A stretch of 64,000 nucleotides of DNA from Macropodus opercularis. Taxonomy: Eukaryota > Chordata > Actinopteri > Anabantiformes > Osphronemidae. The notes beneath the pieces were generated by a model. That model worked only from the letters and a program-made list of their open reading frames with translations. It searched no databases and had not been told where the DNA came from. The position numbers were made by a program, and so were the translations under genes. The stretch covers positions 21,946,501 to 22,010,500 of the forward strand of contig CM061097.1 in the NCBI GenBank assembly GCA_030770545.1, in the 5' to 3' direction. Below, in pieces: positions 53,842 to 64,000 of the stretch; the first letter of the stretch is position 1, and each line of letters opens with the position of its first letter.

Positions 53842-56800
53842 TCATAGTTACACTGAGGTCACTGATCGTTTAACATTTGGGCCACCCTGTCAATATTTGT
53901 ATTTCTTTTTTAGTATATTTCAGAAAGCCATAAATTATATTGGAATATTCAAATGTTTGTCCATGTTGCTTTTTCTACTTTGCCAGTTCCCAGGGCTACG
54001 CTCCTCGTCATTGCATGCTACGCAATCTAAATGCGTGGCTCCTTGCTACCGCTAGGGGGCAGACTGTTCTTTGGTTTTGACCGACATCCCAGTAAAAAAG
54101 ACCATTTTTGTGATGGTCCCAGTGTGTGATGCCAGGTTGGGGGTATAGTCCGGGCCTTCTCCCCCGTCAGTGTAAGTTTCTGATCAGTTCTGGTGGCGAC
54201 TTGAAAACATGCACTAAACTAGAGATTCCTGAAAACCAGAAAGGTTTGAATGGAAAGTTGGTCTAAATGTTACCAAGCTTTAATCAAACGAGCCCAACGA
54301 ACTTTACAGTAATTGATTTGGGAGAAACCCGTGATTTCGACTTCGACGGGCCTCAGATGCTCTACACCCTGGACACACTGGACGGGTCTTCACTGCTCAG
54401 GCTGGACTGATGACAGGACTCTGACTAGTTTAGTGAGAGACCTGTCAGGCGAGTCTTGGCCTGGGAGGTCGAAGCGTGGAGGAGTAGCGTGAGAGACCTG
54501 AAGAAGGTTCCTGCTGCTGCGACTGCACATCCACCGCTGGACTCGTTTTGTCTAGACTTATAATAGTAGTAATATAGATTAGGTTTCTGTGTAACAGGTT
54601 AGGTTAAGATAACTTGCGTTCAATTGATTTAGGTTTACTTAAGTTGAATGTATTAAGTTGAGATCTGTGATGGGTTAGTGAAGGCAAGTATCAGTTTTTT
54701 ATTGAACTTGTCTCGATATACTGTTCATGTGATGTTAGGTTGACCTCACTAACGTTTGTGTTCTCCGTTTTTTTTCTTCTCCTCCTTGAACCGACACCTT
54801 ATCGCGGTGGAGGAGTTCGTGTGCCCGTGTGACTCTAGCAGCTGTGCTGTCTGGGCTAAATGCCCCCGGCAGGGTCTCCCATGACAAACGGGTCCTGGGC
54901 GACGGGCCAGACTAAGACTAAGGTTCATCTGTCGCAGGAGGAGCCGGAGGAGGCCCAGAGGAAGACCAGGACTCACTGGAGGGACGATGTCTGTCAGCCA
55001 GCCTGGGAAGGTTAAAGGTCATTACACCTGATGCTGACACGTGCTACTGATGGGGCTTTATTTAGTGCTGCCAGACACTTACACCAAGTCCTGAACGAGA
55101 CCTTTCTGATGCAGCGTCTTTTGCTTCTCGCCCCATAACCTGGGTTAATATCTATGTGTTGTTTCATTCCAGCCGCTGACACTTTCATCCTGTCTCTGTG
55201 TAACCCACATTAAATGATGAAGAATATTGATTTAGTTTTTTGCGTGTGTTACACCAGTAGGTGGCAGAATTGGCCTGTTGAGGATAAGTTCGATACAATC
55301 TATAGGGTTTTCTGTCAAAAATTCCAGGGATGAGAAGGCGACTGCATGTTTGAGGGTCCGATTTTGGGTCTGGCTGAGAAAAGAAAAGTTTGTGGCACTA
55401 AAGGCCCAGGTTCTGTTTGGTCTTAAACTGGAATGTTCTGAGTACTTGGGTCGAAGTAATGTTGGCCTGGAAGTTGCGCAGCGATAGCTGAGCAGCGGCG
55501 GTTCGACGGGCGGATCGTGGGAACTGCAGTGTTTAAAACACACTACCCGGGTAGATGGACTTTGTTTTATTTTCTTGCCATGTGGTTGCATTTTGTTTAT
55601 CAGAGCTCTGAATGTTATAAATATGTTGCATCTACATAATTAAATGCCAGAAATCGCACTGGTTCAGTTAAACATATGAGTGTGATATTCTTTTTCTTTC
55701 CTCCGCTCCTCCTTGGGAAAAGAGCCCAGTGAGTAACCAATTGGCCGCTGTGTGTCAAGGCGTTGGTTACATCTGCTTCAGAACCAGTACAGAACCACGG
55801 CTCATCTGCAGGATTGTGCAGCGGTGCCATCGCCTTCCTTTTCATGTGCTGCTTTTGTTAGAAGTGGCTCCAGAGTCATTGGCCCAGCGGTCGTCTCACC
55901 CTCACAAGCTGATCCTCTCTGTAACACAGGCTCATGTAGAGACTCTGCACTTTGCTGCTTTTCTTCTAGTAAATGTTGGCACATTCAGCTACTTTGCTGC
56001 TGTTGTTTAGCTGAAGTTTGCACTAGTGGGTCACAGTTTCTTATTTTACTGTTTCCTCCGCCAGGACAGGACGACCACGAGTCACCTCTGCTGCCGAGGA
56101 CGAGTCCGTCCGAGTCACCGGCCTCCGAAAAGCTACCGGCAGCTCAGCTCAGAGCCACGTTGAAGGCCACACCGAGTTCTAGTGGCAGCTGTGAATGCAG
56201 ACGGACACAGCGACTCCACTACCGCTGTCCACGCTCTGGGCCCACGCTCCACCATGTGCTCACTCCTTCGGTGGGGAACATCCTTCACTCCTCCACCAGG
56301 GACAGGAACTCTCCGCCAAGCAGGAGCACACGCCACCCGTCACCGCTTCAGAGCCGTGGCCTCGCGCTCGGAGGAGCTGGTTCTCGCTCGTCATCGCCCA
56401 AGCTGAGGTCACCCAGGTGCTGGGAAACTCCTCGTGGCGAGGATTCAAGGCTTGGGATTCACTGGTTATTCACATTCACTGTATTATTCACTCATTCATC
56501 CCAGGTTCTACTGCAATCAGAGCCACGAGTCATTTCAGAGCCTGACCGAGCCATTTGTGAAGTGTTGCAGCCAAAACTAACTCGGGTGCCTGCTGTTCGC
56601 TGCCACCGTCACTCATTTCATGTGTTTGCGTTCCACTTATAACGTCCACGAAAAGCGTCACGTTCTGTCCGTTGTGGTATAGAACTCAAACTGGTACGGA
56701 AGTGAAACCGTATATAGTACGTGTGCTAAATAGAAGCACACTTTGAGTTCAAATGCTGAACTTATCACTGATTCATTCATTTCAGGTTCTTTTAGCGCCG

Positions 56801-59738
56801 CTGGTCCAGAAAGAAGGTGGGTAACAAACTGTCAGTCGCATGTTTCCTTAATGTGAGTAGTCTGCTGTGTGGGTGCAGGACTGTGCTCTACTGTGGACAG
56901 TAGGTGGCGCCGTGAGGCTGAGGTTGGAGCTGGAGCCAGGACTGAGTCAGGCTGGTTCCTTCATCAAGGCAAGATGCTCAGCTCAGCCTCTGAAGGAGCA
57001 TCTGAGTCTACAGCAGCTTCACTAGGATGGATCAGAGCGACCAGGACCATCTGGAACCATCGCACTACATTTTGTTAGAAGTTTGATGTTTACCAGGATA
57101 ACAAAAGGTTTTCTGCTTGTTTGTGCCAGTATTGAGCATAATAGTAGGATTGGAACAAATCAGTGTGTGTGAGTTCAGCAAAGAGAGCTCTAAGTTACGG
57201 AGGTCTTTGAAGGCCGCGCTGCGCCCCTTCCCTCGCTCACTACACGCTGACCCGGGGAAAGATCGTCGTCATCTTTTCAATTCCTCCGTCTTCAGGGCGT
57301 TTACATCAGCCTGGTTTTAAAGCCGAGAGGGCGTCTGCTGCTCCAAGCTGGTCTGGAGGCTGCTGTGATGTTTGGCAGCACGGGGAGAGCTCTGGGTGTT
57401 TCCAGACAGCAGGGCTAGCGACGGGTTTGAGCTGGGGGAGGGTCCGATACAGCAGGCGGCGCTAATGCACCACTAGGGGCGCGAAGCAGTGGTAGTGATG
57501 CTGGTTTGGTCTGGAGTATGTGGAGCCTGGCTTCCAGACTGGAAGAAGCACAGAGACGGACTCTCCCCACGCTCCAAGTGACGTCCTGGTGGCAGGCGAC
57601 CTGTGAGCCGACCCCGCAGCTTCGTCAAAGCTCACTGGCTTTTCAGGCTGCTCTGCAGATGAGACTCCAGTCCCAGCGTGTGAGCTTCACACAGAGGTCA
57701 AGGTACAAGTGACACAGTACCGGATAAGGAGGACTTGACTTGACATGTACAACAAGAGACTCCCGCTGACCTCCCACAGGTCCTCCACAGAGCATCACGA
57801 CCTGCTCCATCAGCACACGGCGGCTCAGACGAAAGCTGTCCAGGGGCGATGGACGCGTCTGGAAGATCGTGGGCCGTGCAACGCTGGGCCCTGTACATGT
57901 GTCGAGTAGTATTTCACGGTGATTTGAAAACGGTTGTTTTCAACCTGCCCCTTTAAACGAGCTGATTTGTTTGTCTTTTCAATTGCTCCTGTAGTTTACG
58001 TGGTTTGTTTTGATGCTGAATGGATGGATGACTGCTGCACTTTGACACTTGATGTTTTTGTCGTGCATGTTGCAGTGACAATAAAATGTCCTCTCTTCTC
58101 TTAAAAGGCATGTGGTTGAGTCGCACAGAAGCTCTTGTTTCACTAGTCCAGCCATCACCTACCGCCTCCAGACGTCCTCCTCTGCTGCAGGTCACACATT
58201 GGATAGCATGTAAATGAAGGGTCAGTAAATGAGTTATTCATTGTTTCATTTCTCTAGCGTCCATTCACAACAGCAGTTGTCTCAAGGCACTTTACAAGCA
58301 AGGTTTGAGATCAAACACAGCGAAGCGTTTAAATGCAATCAATCAGTAAGTTCTAATCTTAATATATAGACGTTTATAGAGATATTAAAAGCAATATACT
58401 CTGCCTCCAGCAGAGCCAGGCCCAATGTGGCGAACATCCGCCTTGAGGGGGTAGAGAAGAGAGAGACAACGTAGTGGTCAGAGACGTCCCAACTCAGAGG
58501 AATTGAAGCCGAGGCAGCATTAGGTTCAAATAATCAAACATGAATGAGAAATATGCAAAGGCAGGCAAACAAAGTCACCTCTCTCTCCTGCAGGGAGACG
58601 CTCACAGGAAGTGGGGAAGGACGGAGCCTGGGAGACGCTGGCTGTGTCCCCCAGCACAGCTCACATCTCCCCCGTCTCATTCTAGGGAGGTGGTTGAAAC
58701 CCTGAACAAGCGTCACAATGTGGAGATTTCATACCAACAACTGTTTTGTCTAAGAGCCAGATTGTCTTCGGACCCAAGGCCAGCAAGCCTGCACAGCCTA
58801 GACAGGACCGGTTCTACTCTATTCTCAACCCTTTAGCCTGAACCACACGTATATGTGCTACATATGTATTCCACTACAAATGAACTAATTATGCATGGAC
58901 TTTTTCCACCACAACGACACGACAAGAGGAAGCCGGCAGCAACAGGACAAACCCTGGGACAACGTAAGGCACAGTCACGATACTTTCTACAACAGGCAAA
59001 TTATTCATTAATTAACAAAAGAGCAATTTACCACAAAGCCAAATGTTCATGTTTTCAGCTATGTCACAGCCTCCACCGCTTCCTCTCTGCCAGGTCTACA
59101 GCGGGTAACCGCCTCACCAACGGAGTGTGACAGTGGACAAAGCAAAGGATCAGGCCACCGCCCTGTTCATCCATGGACACAACGTTTCTGAGAATGGAGA
59201 ACAACGCTGCGCTTTCCAAAACCACTGCCCTGCACCCACGGGGTAAAAAGTGAGACTGCAAGGAATAACTGCAGCCCCAGCAGCCTGTCAGCTCCTCCAT
59301 CAGAGGGCCAGGAGGAAGAAGGAGCAAGGAACCACAGGCGTCTGCTGCGCGGAGCAACCGGAGACACTGGAAGGCGAAATCCCAGAGTTGATGCTGTACT
59401 GGAGGCGAGGTCCCGTCTCGAGGAGCCTCTCATCCAAAGAGCTGAAGACCCACTGAAACGGTGGGAGGCCGAGGCTTCGAGGATACTTCACTGCCGTTCC
59501 AACGCGAGCCACGTGGACGAAATATTGCCCTCAAGGTATCGGCATTGCAAAGATGAATACGTACTATAAAAAATGGCCAAAAAGGCTTCAGTCTACCCAC
59601 GACCGGTTAAGGTGATGCTAGGAAGACGTCAGTCCCTCAGAGAGAGTCTCCTCAAAAACAGGACCGATAATCCCTGAGGCCCGTCCAAGCTGTGGCTTCT
59701 GGTATTTCTGGTTCAAATGTGAAACAGTAGTGACTGCG
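53842..59738. other. Duplicated stretch without recognised genes (copy B)
   Basis: Matches 13951-19864 apart from point changes and small indels, for example an 18-base loss near 55613 relative to 15721. The same LINE relics are present at about 54930-55005 and 58250-58600. Confidence 0.45.
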
Positions 59739-60210
59739 TGTAATGGAATTTTTACTATATGTGACAGAACTGTGATGCATATTACTTGATATATCCTCAT
59801 ATGTATTGGCTTTTATCTGTACTAAGTGAAGTAATCATAGAGTGAGTTATATACCTGCTTACAGAAATGTTTGAGAACAACGAGCCTTCTCTTCTGCCTT
59901 GAGAAAGGGAGGTAAGCTTTCGAGCTAGGTGGGGAGACACTGTCTAGTTCAAATTGGTTTACGACATGGGGCCATGGTGAGAGCACGGCAGCAGAACTTT
60001 GATTTACTTTGTTTCTGTTACACTTTCCCCCTGGTACAAGACAGTGACTGACCCTTAGTTGTGGGCTGATGAGTCTGAGTTACACTCAGGCAGGACAGCT
60101 TTGCACTGACTCTGTATACTTCTCTTCCTTCAAGAGTAAAAGACAACACGAAGACAACTTTGATTGGGTTTTGATTCATTCACCGGTTCCTACAGGTTTT
60201 TGCCTCCACA
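59739..60210 (+). repeat. Solo LTR (472 bp), copy B
   Basis: Same as 19865-20336, with CTGCG at 59734-59738 and 60211-60215. Confidence 0.92.
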
Positions 60211-60393
60211 CTGCGCAAAAACAAGGCTTTTATGAAAACGCAGAATAAACAAATGTTCAGAAACACGCAAACCGTTCACAGTTGCTAAGTTAGGCTCAAA
60301 TATAATAGATAATATATTCAACGACGAGCCGACTCTTTGAAGAGAGTCAGGCCAAAAGAGTGGGACAAAGCCCAGAGTAGTAGTTTGGTTGCA

Positions 60394-60800
60394 GTGAATG
60401 CTGCCGCCACATACACAGCCCCCTAGCGGTATTCTGACACGTGATTGGGGGATTGAAGCGTCACGTCAGTGCTTCTGTAATGTGATTGGCTGTGGGCGGG
60501 AAGACGAGTTCCGACAACGCAGGCTAATAGTTGACGCTGATAATGACCGAGGACCAGAGTTTCCGCTTTCAGCTGTGTTGCGGTTGTTGTAGCCACCGCA
60601 ACATGAAGTTGAACACAGCAGAAGCCTGTTGACGGCCATTAACCCTGAACGTGACCGTGAAGAGGCAGGTGTCGTTGATCCAGCTGTTCGGGCTAACCAG
60701 CTAGCTAGCTAGATAGCTAGCCAGCTAGCCGGTAGCCTCGCAGCTACACCGGGCACAGCAGCGAGGAGCAGCCTGGACTGTGACCTTGACCCGCCGCCAT
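60394..60800 (+). promoter_or_regulatory. Promoter and first-exon-like segment (copy B)
   Basis: CCAAT-reverse, GGGCGGG and GCCGCCAT/GTGAGT as in copy A. The palindrome at about 60692-60731 is altered by substitutions. Confidence 0.48.
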
Positions 60801-61573
60801 GTGAGTACTCAGATGCTTCCAAGGCTGGGACGTCACAGAAAAGTCGATTTGCAGAGATGCGGGAGGACGAACATTTAGTTTCCCTCTCAAGTCCGACCTT
60901 TGATTGACAGCTTCATTAACGTCCTGCTAACACAAAGAAAAACCCTCAGAACAACCTCGACGTGTATTTGTACCGTGGTACTGAAATGCACATTGTTCAT
61001 TCGGTGTAGTCGTTGACTCCAACACAGCTGCTGTGCTGAGAGCAGACTGGCCTGTAGGGTGGAGACCAGTTGATGGAGAAAGCATCACAGAGGTCGTCTA
61101 GATTTGATGAAGCCTGGTCATGATGTGCTTTGCAAGGTGGTGGTCATACGCGTGTTGCTGAGTCCACAGCCTATAGTCCCGCCTGATGTGAAGACGTGTC
61201 CCGTAGCGTGAGGCTGCCTGACCGTGACGCTTCTCTTCACGCGCTGCTTCCTTAGACGCTGTGTGACCGACGCTGGTCTGGTTCGGGACCATGCGACTGT
61301 GGTTGAGTCTCCAGATTAGCTGAGTCCAGGTTCAGCTGCAGCTCATCCAGTTTCCTACCTGCTCCAGGGGGACTTTACAAACAAATGGATTGACGCAGCT
61401 TTGAATTAACGAGGATTATTTTACTCAGTGGAAGTAAAACCTACCTACCTATCGTTCAGTGGCTTTATTTTGTGTAAACACACACACGCAGAAGCTTCAC
61501 TTTGGAGACTGGAGCTGGAGAATGAAAGATCTTGACGTTCGGCACAAAGTACGTCACAAATGATGTCAGATAG

Positions 61574-62123
61574 TGTTGAGCTGCTCTCCCAATCCCAGCT
61601 CTGCGCGTTCGTTGAATGATGAGGAGAAACGTCTGATAAAAATCTGTCTTACTTTTATTTCAAACTTGAAGAATAATAATGTACAGGCCTGGGTCAGTCT
61701 GTCCCTATACTATACAGCATATAGTCAGGGCACGAAGTCTGACTGACACTGTCTGTCCCTCGACCCACACTTTTATGCTGGACAGAGCATCTTTCTGTGG
61801 TGTAACAGGATCCTGATGCCGTGGTCTGGTGTTCGTCTCCATGGCTGGTTTATTGGTGTCTTATCTCCTCCGTTGCTTTGTGGTCCCATAACCTATGGAT
61901 CCAAGCACATTCCTTCTACAGACATTCACATGTTTCACTCCCTACTTATCTTATTTTCTGCCGTGTCTGGGTGCATCTGGTGTCTCTACTATTCTCTAAA
62001 TCTGATGTGTGTGTTTCAAACTATACTTTAATGCAATCGGCTTGTTCTGTTTTCTGCATGCATCCTACTATCTAAGCTTTCAACTACTATTTTAACTACT
62101 ACTTAACTATTTAGATTCCTACA
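61574..62123 (-). repeat. Solo LTR present only in copy B (550 bp)
   Basis: TGTTGAGCTG...TTCCTACA on the plus strand, flanked by ATAG (61570-61573) and ATTG (62124-62127), a 4-base duplication with one change. Copy A has the uninterrupted site at 22000. On the minus strand it has GCATAAAAGTG (TATA-like) and GAAATAAAAGT (polyadenylation-like) in the right order, so it is probably in reverse orientation. It is unrelated in sequence to the 548-bp LTR. Confidence 0.85.
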
Positions 62124-63037
62124 ATTGTTTGTGTGTTTGTCTCGCCGGACACTTTTAAGTTGATAAATGAGTCCTTGTTACTGGTTCTGGTGCTGGTCAA
62201 GCACTGGAATCTGCCCTGGTCCTGAACCTTGACCCCCGTCAGCTGCAGTGAGGCGTTTCCTCCGGAGATCTGATCCCGGAACAGTGACGTCCTGCCTGTG
62301 AAGCGCTGGTCCTGGTTTGTGAGCTGGTCTCGGTAGTCATGGCAGGAGTGGACGTGAAGGTCACATCAAGGTCAGCGTCTCCCTGAAAGCTGCACGGTAG
62401 CGCGCATGTTTCCATGGCAACACACGACGCAAACATTCATACAGAATTAGATGATTTAATTATTTAGAGGTTTTAAATATTCATTAGGTGAGGATCCTAT
62501 AGCTGATTTAGTTCTACTTGAGTATTTCTTCGCTTTCTTGTTTCACTGTGATCATTTAGTCGACAGTTCACCCAGTGTAAAATTGAAAAGCTGCTTTCTG
62601 TCGTGTGAAACAGGCCTCATGGAGTTTGTGTTGTGCAAATCGCTGTATTTTTGGTTTTGAAGTGTCAACCGCTTTTAGTTCTTTTACGCAGCATAAAAAT
62701 CCTCCCATTGTCACTTACGTTGATGCTGTAATGAAACTTCTGTTTATTATAAATAAAACTTGTGTTAATGAAACCAGCTCAGAAATAGACGGCGTCGTCT
62801 GCTCTAAACGCTCGGCACCAAATGGAATCCGATTCAGTTCATTTCACTTTTTCATGTGTTTTTCTTGCTGGTTTTTAATATTTTTCTCGTTATGGGGGTT
62901 TGTGTGTTTCATAATCAGGCGATGTCCGTGACTCACACATCCAGCAGACAAAGAACGGGCCTGGTTCTGATTATCCGGTCCGCACAGCCGTCCGTGAGCA
63001 GGTCCGTTCTAAACAGAACCATCGTGTTTCTCTACAG

Positions 63038-63184
63038 GTGTGACGTCGTTGAGGTGCGTCCAGATCAGATGCGTCATGGATGAACATGTTCCAGTTAACG
63101 GAGGGCTGGGACCAAGTCCCCGACGCCGCTGGAGGAAGAGACCTACTGGGAGGAGGACGAGCGTTTTTCTATTGGCTGGGATCG
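63038..63184 (+). other. Candidate exon of the unidentified gene (copy B)
   Basis: Counterpart of 22911-23057 with the same splice-like edges. Near its end A reads GGAAGAGCG and B reads GGACGAGCG. No L2 insertion follows at 63245. Confidence 0.22.
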
Positions 63185-63468
63185 GTAGGAGAATTTCTCT
63201 AGTATGTTATTACCAGTAATGAGTGCGTCGCCTTCGCTGTGATCTTTAATACGCGCAGGCGTAATGATGACACGTTGGGGTCCAGTCTCTGACGATGATG
63301 TTACACACATTGCTCTAAACCGAGTCTCTAGGTGGAGACGCAGCATAGTTAGTTGATAGCAGTTTAAACCAGGTAGTGGTTTGCTGACGCATCAATATGT
63401 GACGTGTCTAATGTGTCTAATGTGAATGTTTGACGCTGGCTTGATTCTCGTTGCGTCTCTCGGGGCAG

Positions 63469-63601
63469 GACGAGCGTGTCCTGGAGGGATTCCTTCAGAC
63501 ATCGGGGTCGGAGTAAACCTCCGGCTGGTCGCCTCCTCTCAGACCTACCTGATCCCGCAAGAGTCCAGAACCACAGGACGGAACCGACCAGTGAGAACTG
63601 G
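63469..63601 (+). other. Candidate second coding exon (copy B)
   Basis: Counterpart of 26864-26996, preceded by CTCTCGGGGCAG and followed by GTGAGAC. Confidence 0.2.
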
Positions 63602-64000
63602 GTGAGACTGGGTCTGCTCATGTCAGGTTAGTCCTCAGTTCAATAAAGATTTCGGTTTCCTCCAGATCATCGTTAGGTGCGACGGTCTCCCCAGAACCGT
63701 GACACTGAGCGGAGGCTCGTGAGCAGGGAGGGAACCAATTGGATCCGATCCGTCACTGACCTCACGCAAACCGATTACTTGCGTTTGTTTTATTGTAGTT
63801 TTCTCTACATTTAGACTAAATTAGTAAAAACACAAAGTGGAACGGTTTTCTTCACGTCACTTAATTTTCCTAAGCTACATGTGGAGTGAGCTGACACCTT
63901 TCAAAATAAAGCTGTGATGATGCTTTATTAGCTCACAAATGATCTAGAAGATTTAATGATTTGATTGTGTTATAACAACCTTAATGACCTGAAGACCTCA

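Larger units (their letters stand above)
51782..64000 (+). repeat. Segmental duplication copy B (matches 8410-27399)
   Basis: Direct repeat of copy A, truncated by the window end. It lacks the blocks equivalent to 8652-10677, 11669-13155 and 21446-21746 and the L2 LINE, and has an extra solo LTR at 61574-62123. Its shared features are the NLR relic, the 472-bp solo LTR, the promoter-like segment and the candidate exons. Confidence 0.95.

Noticed and set aside
1..64000. CRISPR arrays, bacterial operons, tRNA or rRNA genes
   Set aside because: None seen. The tandem repeats lack spacer structure, the content is vertebrate, and the B-box matches lack tRNA folding.

Overview
The window is vertebrate nuclear DNA, almost certainly from a teleost fish. 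Evidence: L2/Maui and Rex1/Babar type LINEs, a Penelope-like element, Tc1 remnants, a retrovirus-derived provirus, solo LTRs with target-site duplications, a NACHT fragment of the fish-expanded NLRC3-like family, splice-like signals and many mini- and microsatellites. I see no intact, identifiable host gene. The window is a repeat-rich, recently duplicated stretch.

Layout. (1) 1-8409: the 3' part of an endogenous retrovirus. gag, pro and pol are broken by frameshifts and deletions, but env is one uninterrupted 551-codon frame, followed by a polypurine tract and a 548-bp 3' LTR. (2) 8410-11669: a minus-strand Penelope-like element (PLE) into which the provirus inserted. It has a PLE reverse transcriptase, an SGNH/GDSL-hydrolase-like region upstream of it, and a hammerhead-ribozyme-like core. 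(3) 11670-23119 and 26642-27399+: copy A of a large direct duplication, holding a Tc1 relic, an NLR pseudogene fragment, an old solo LTR and a promoter/first-exon-like segment. A 3.5-kb L2 LINE, itself carrying a solo LTR, sits inside it. (4) 27.4-49 kb: spacer with a Rex1 LINE, an ARF-family pseudogene that kept an intron, a 1.24-kb solo LTR, several tandem repeats, LINE fragments and an antisense L2 tail. (5) 50.4-64.0 kb: copy B of the duplication. Its PLE keeps the GIY-YIG end and carries only a solo LTR at the site where copy A has the provirus.

The two copies look about 99% alike by eye and differ mainly by discrete events. The L2 and its nested LTR are only in A. A different 550-bp solo LTR is only in B. 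Three blocks (about 2.0, 1.5 and 0.3 kb) are present only in A. The provirus is full in A and reduced to a solo LTR in B. These give an internal relative chronology: PLE, then ERV insertion, then duplication, then copy-specific events.

Most notable points: the intact env in a ruined provirus, with a long TATA-containing pol-env spacer; the SGNH-like domain joined to a Penelope RT; the hammerhead-like motif at the PLE 5' end; and the matched provirus/solo-LTR pair. All family names come from motif recognition by eye. No database search was run.
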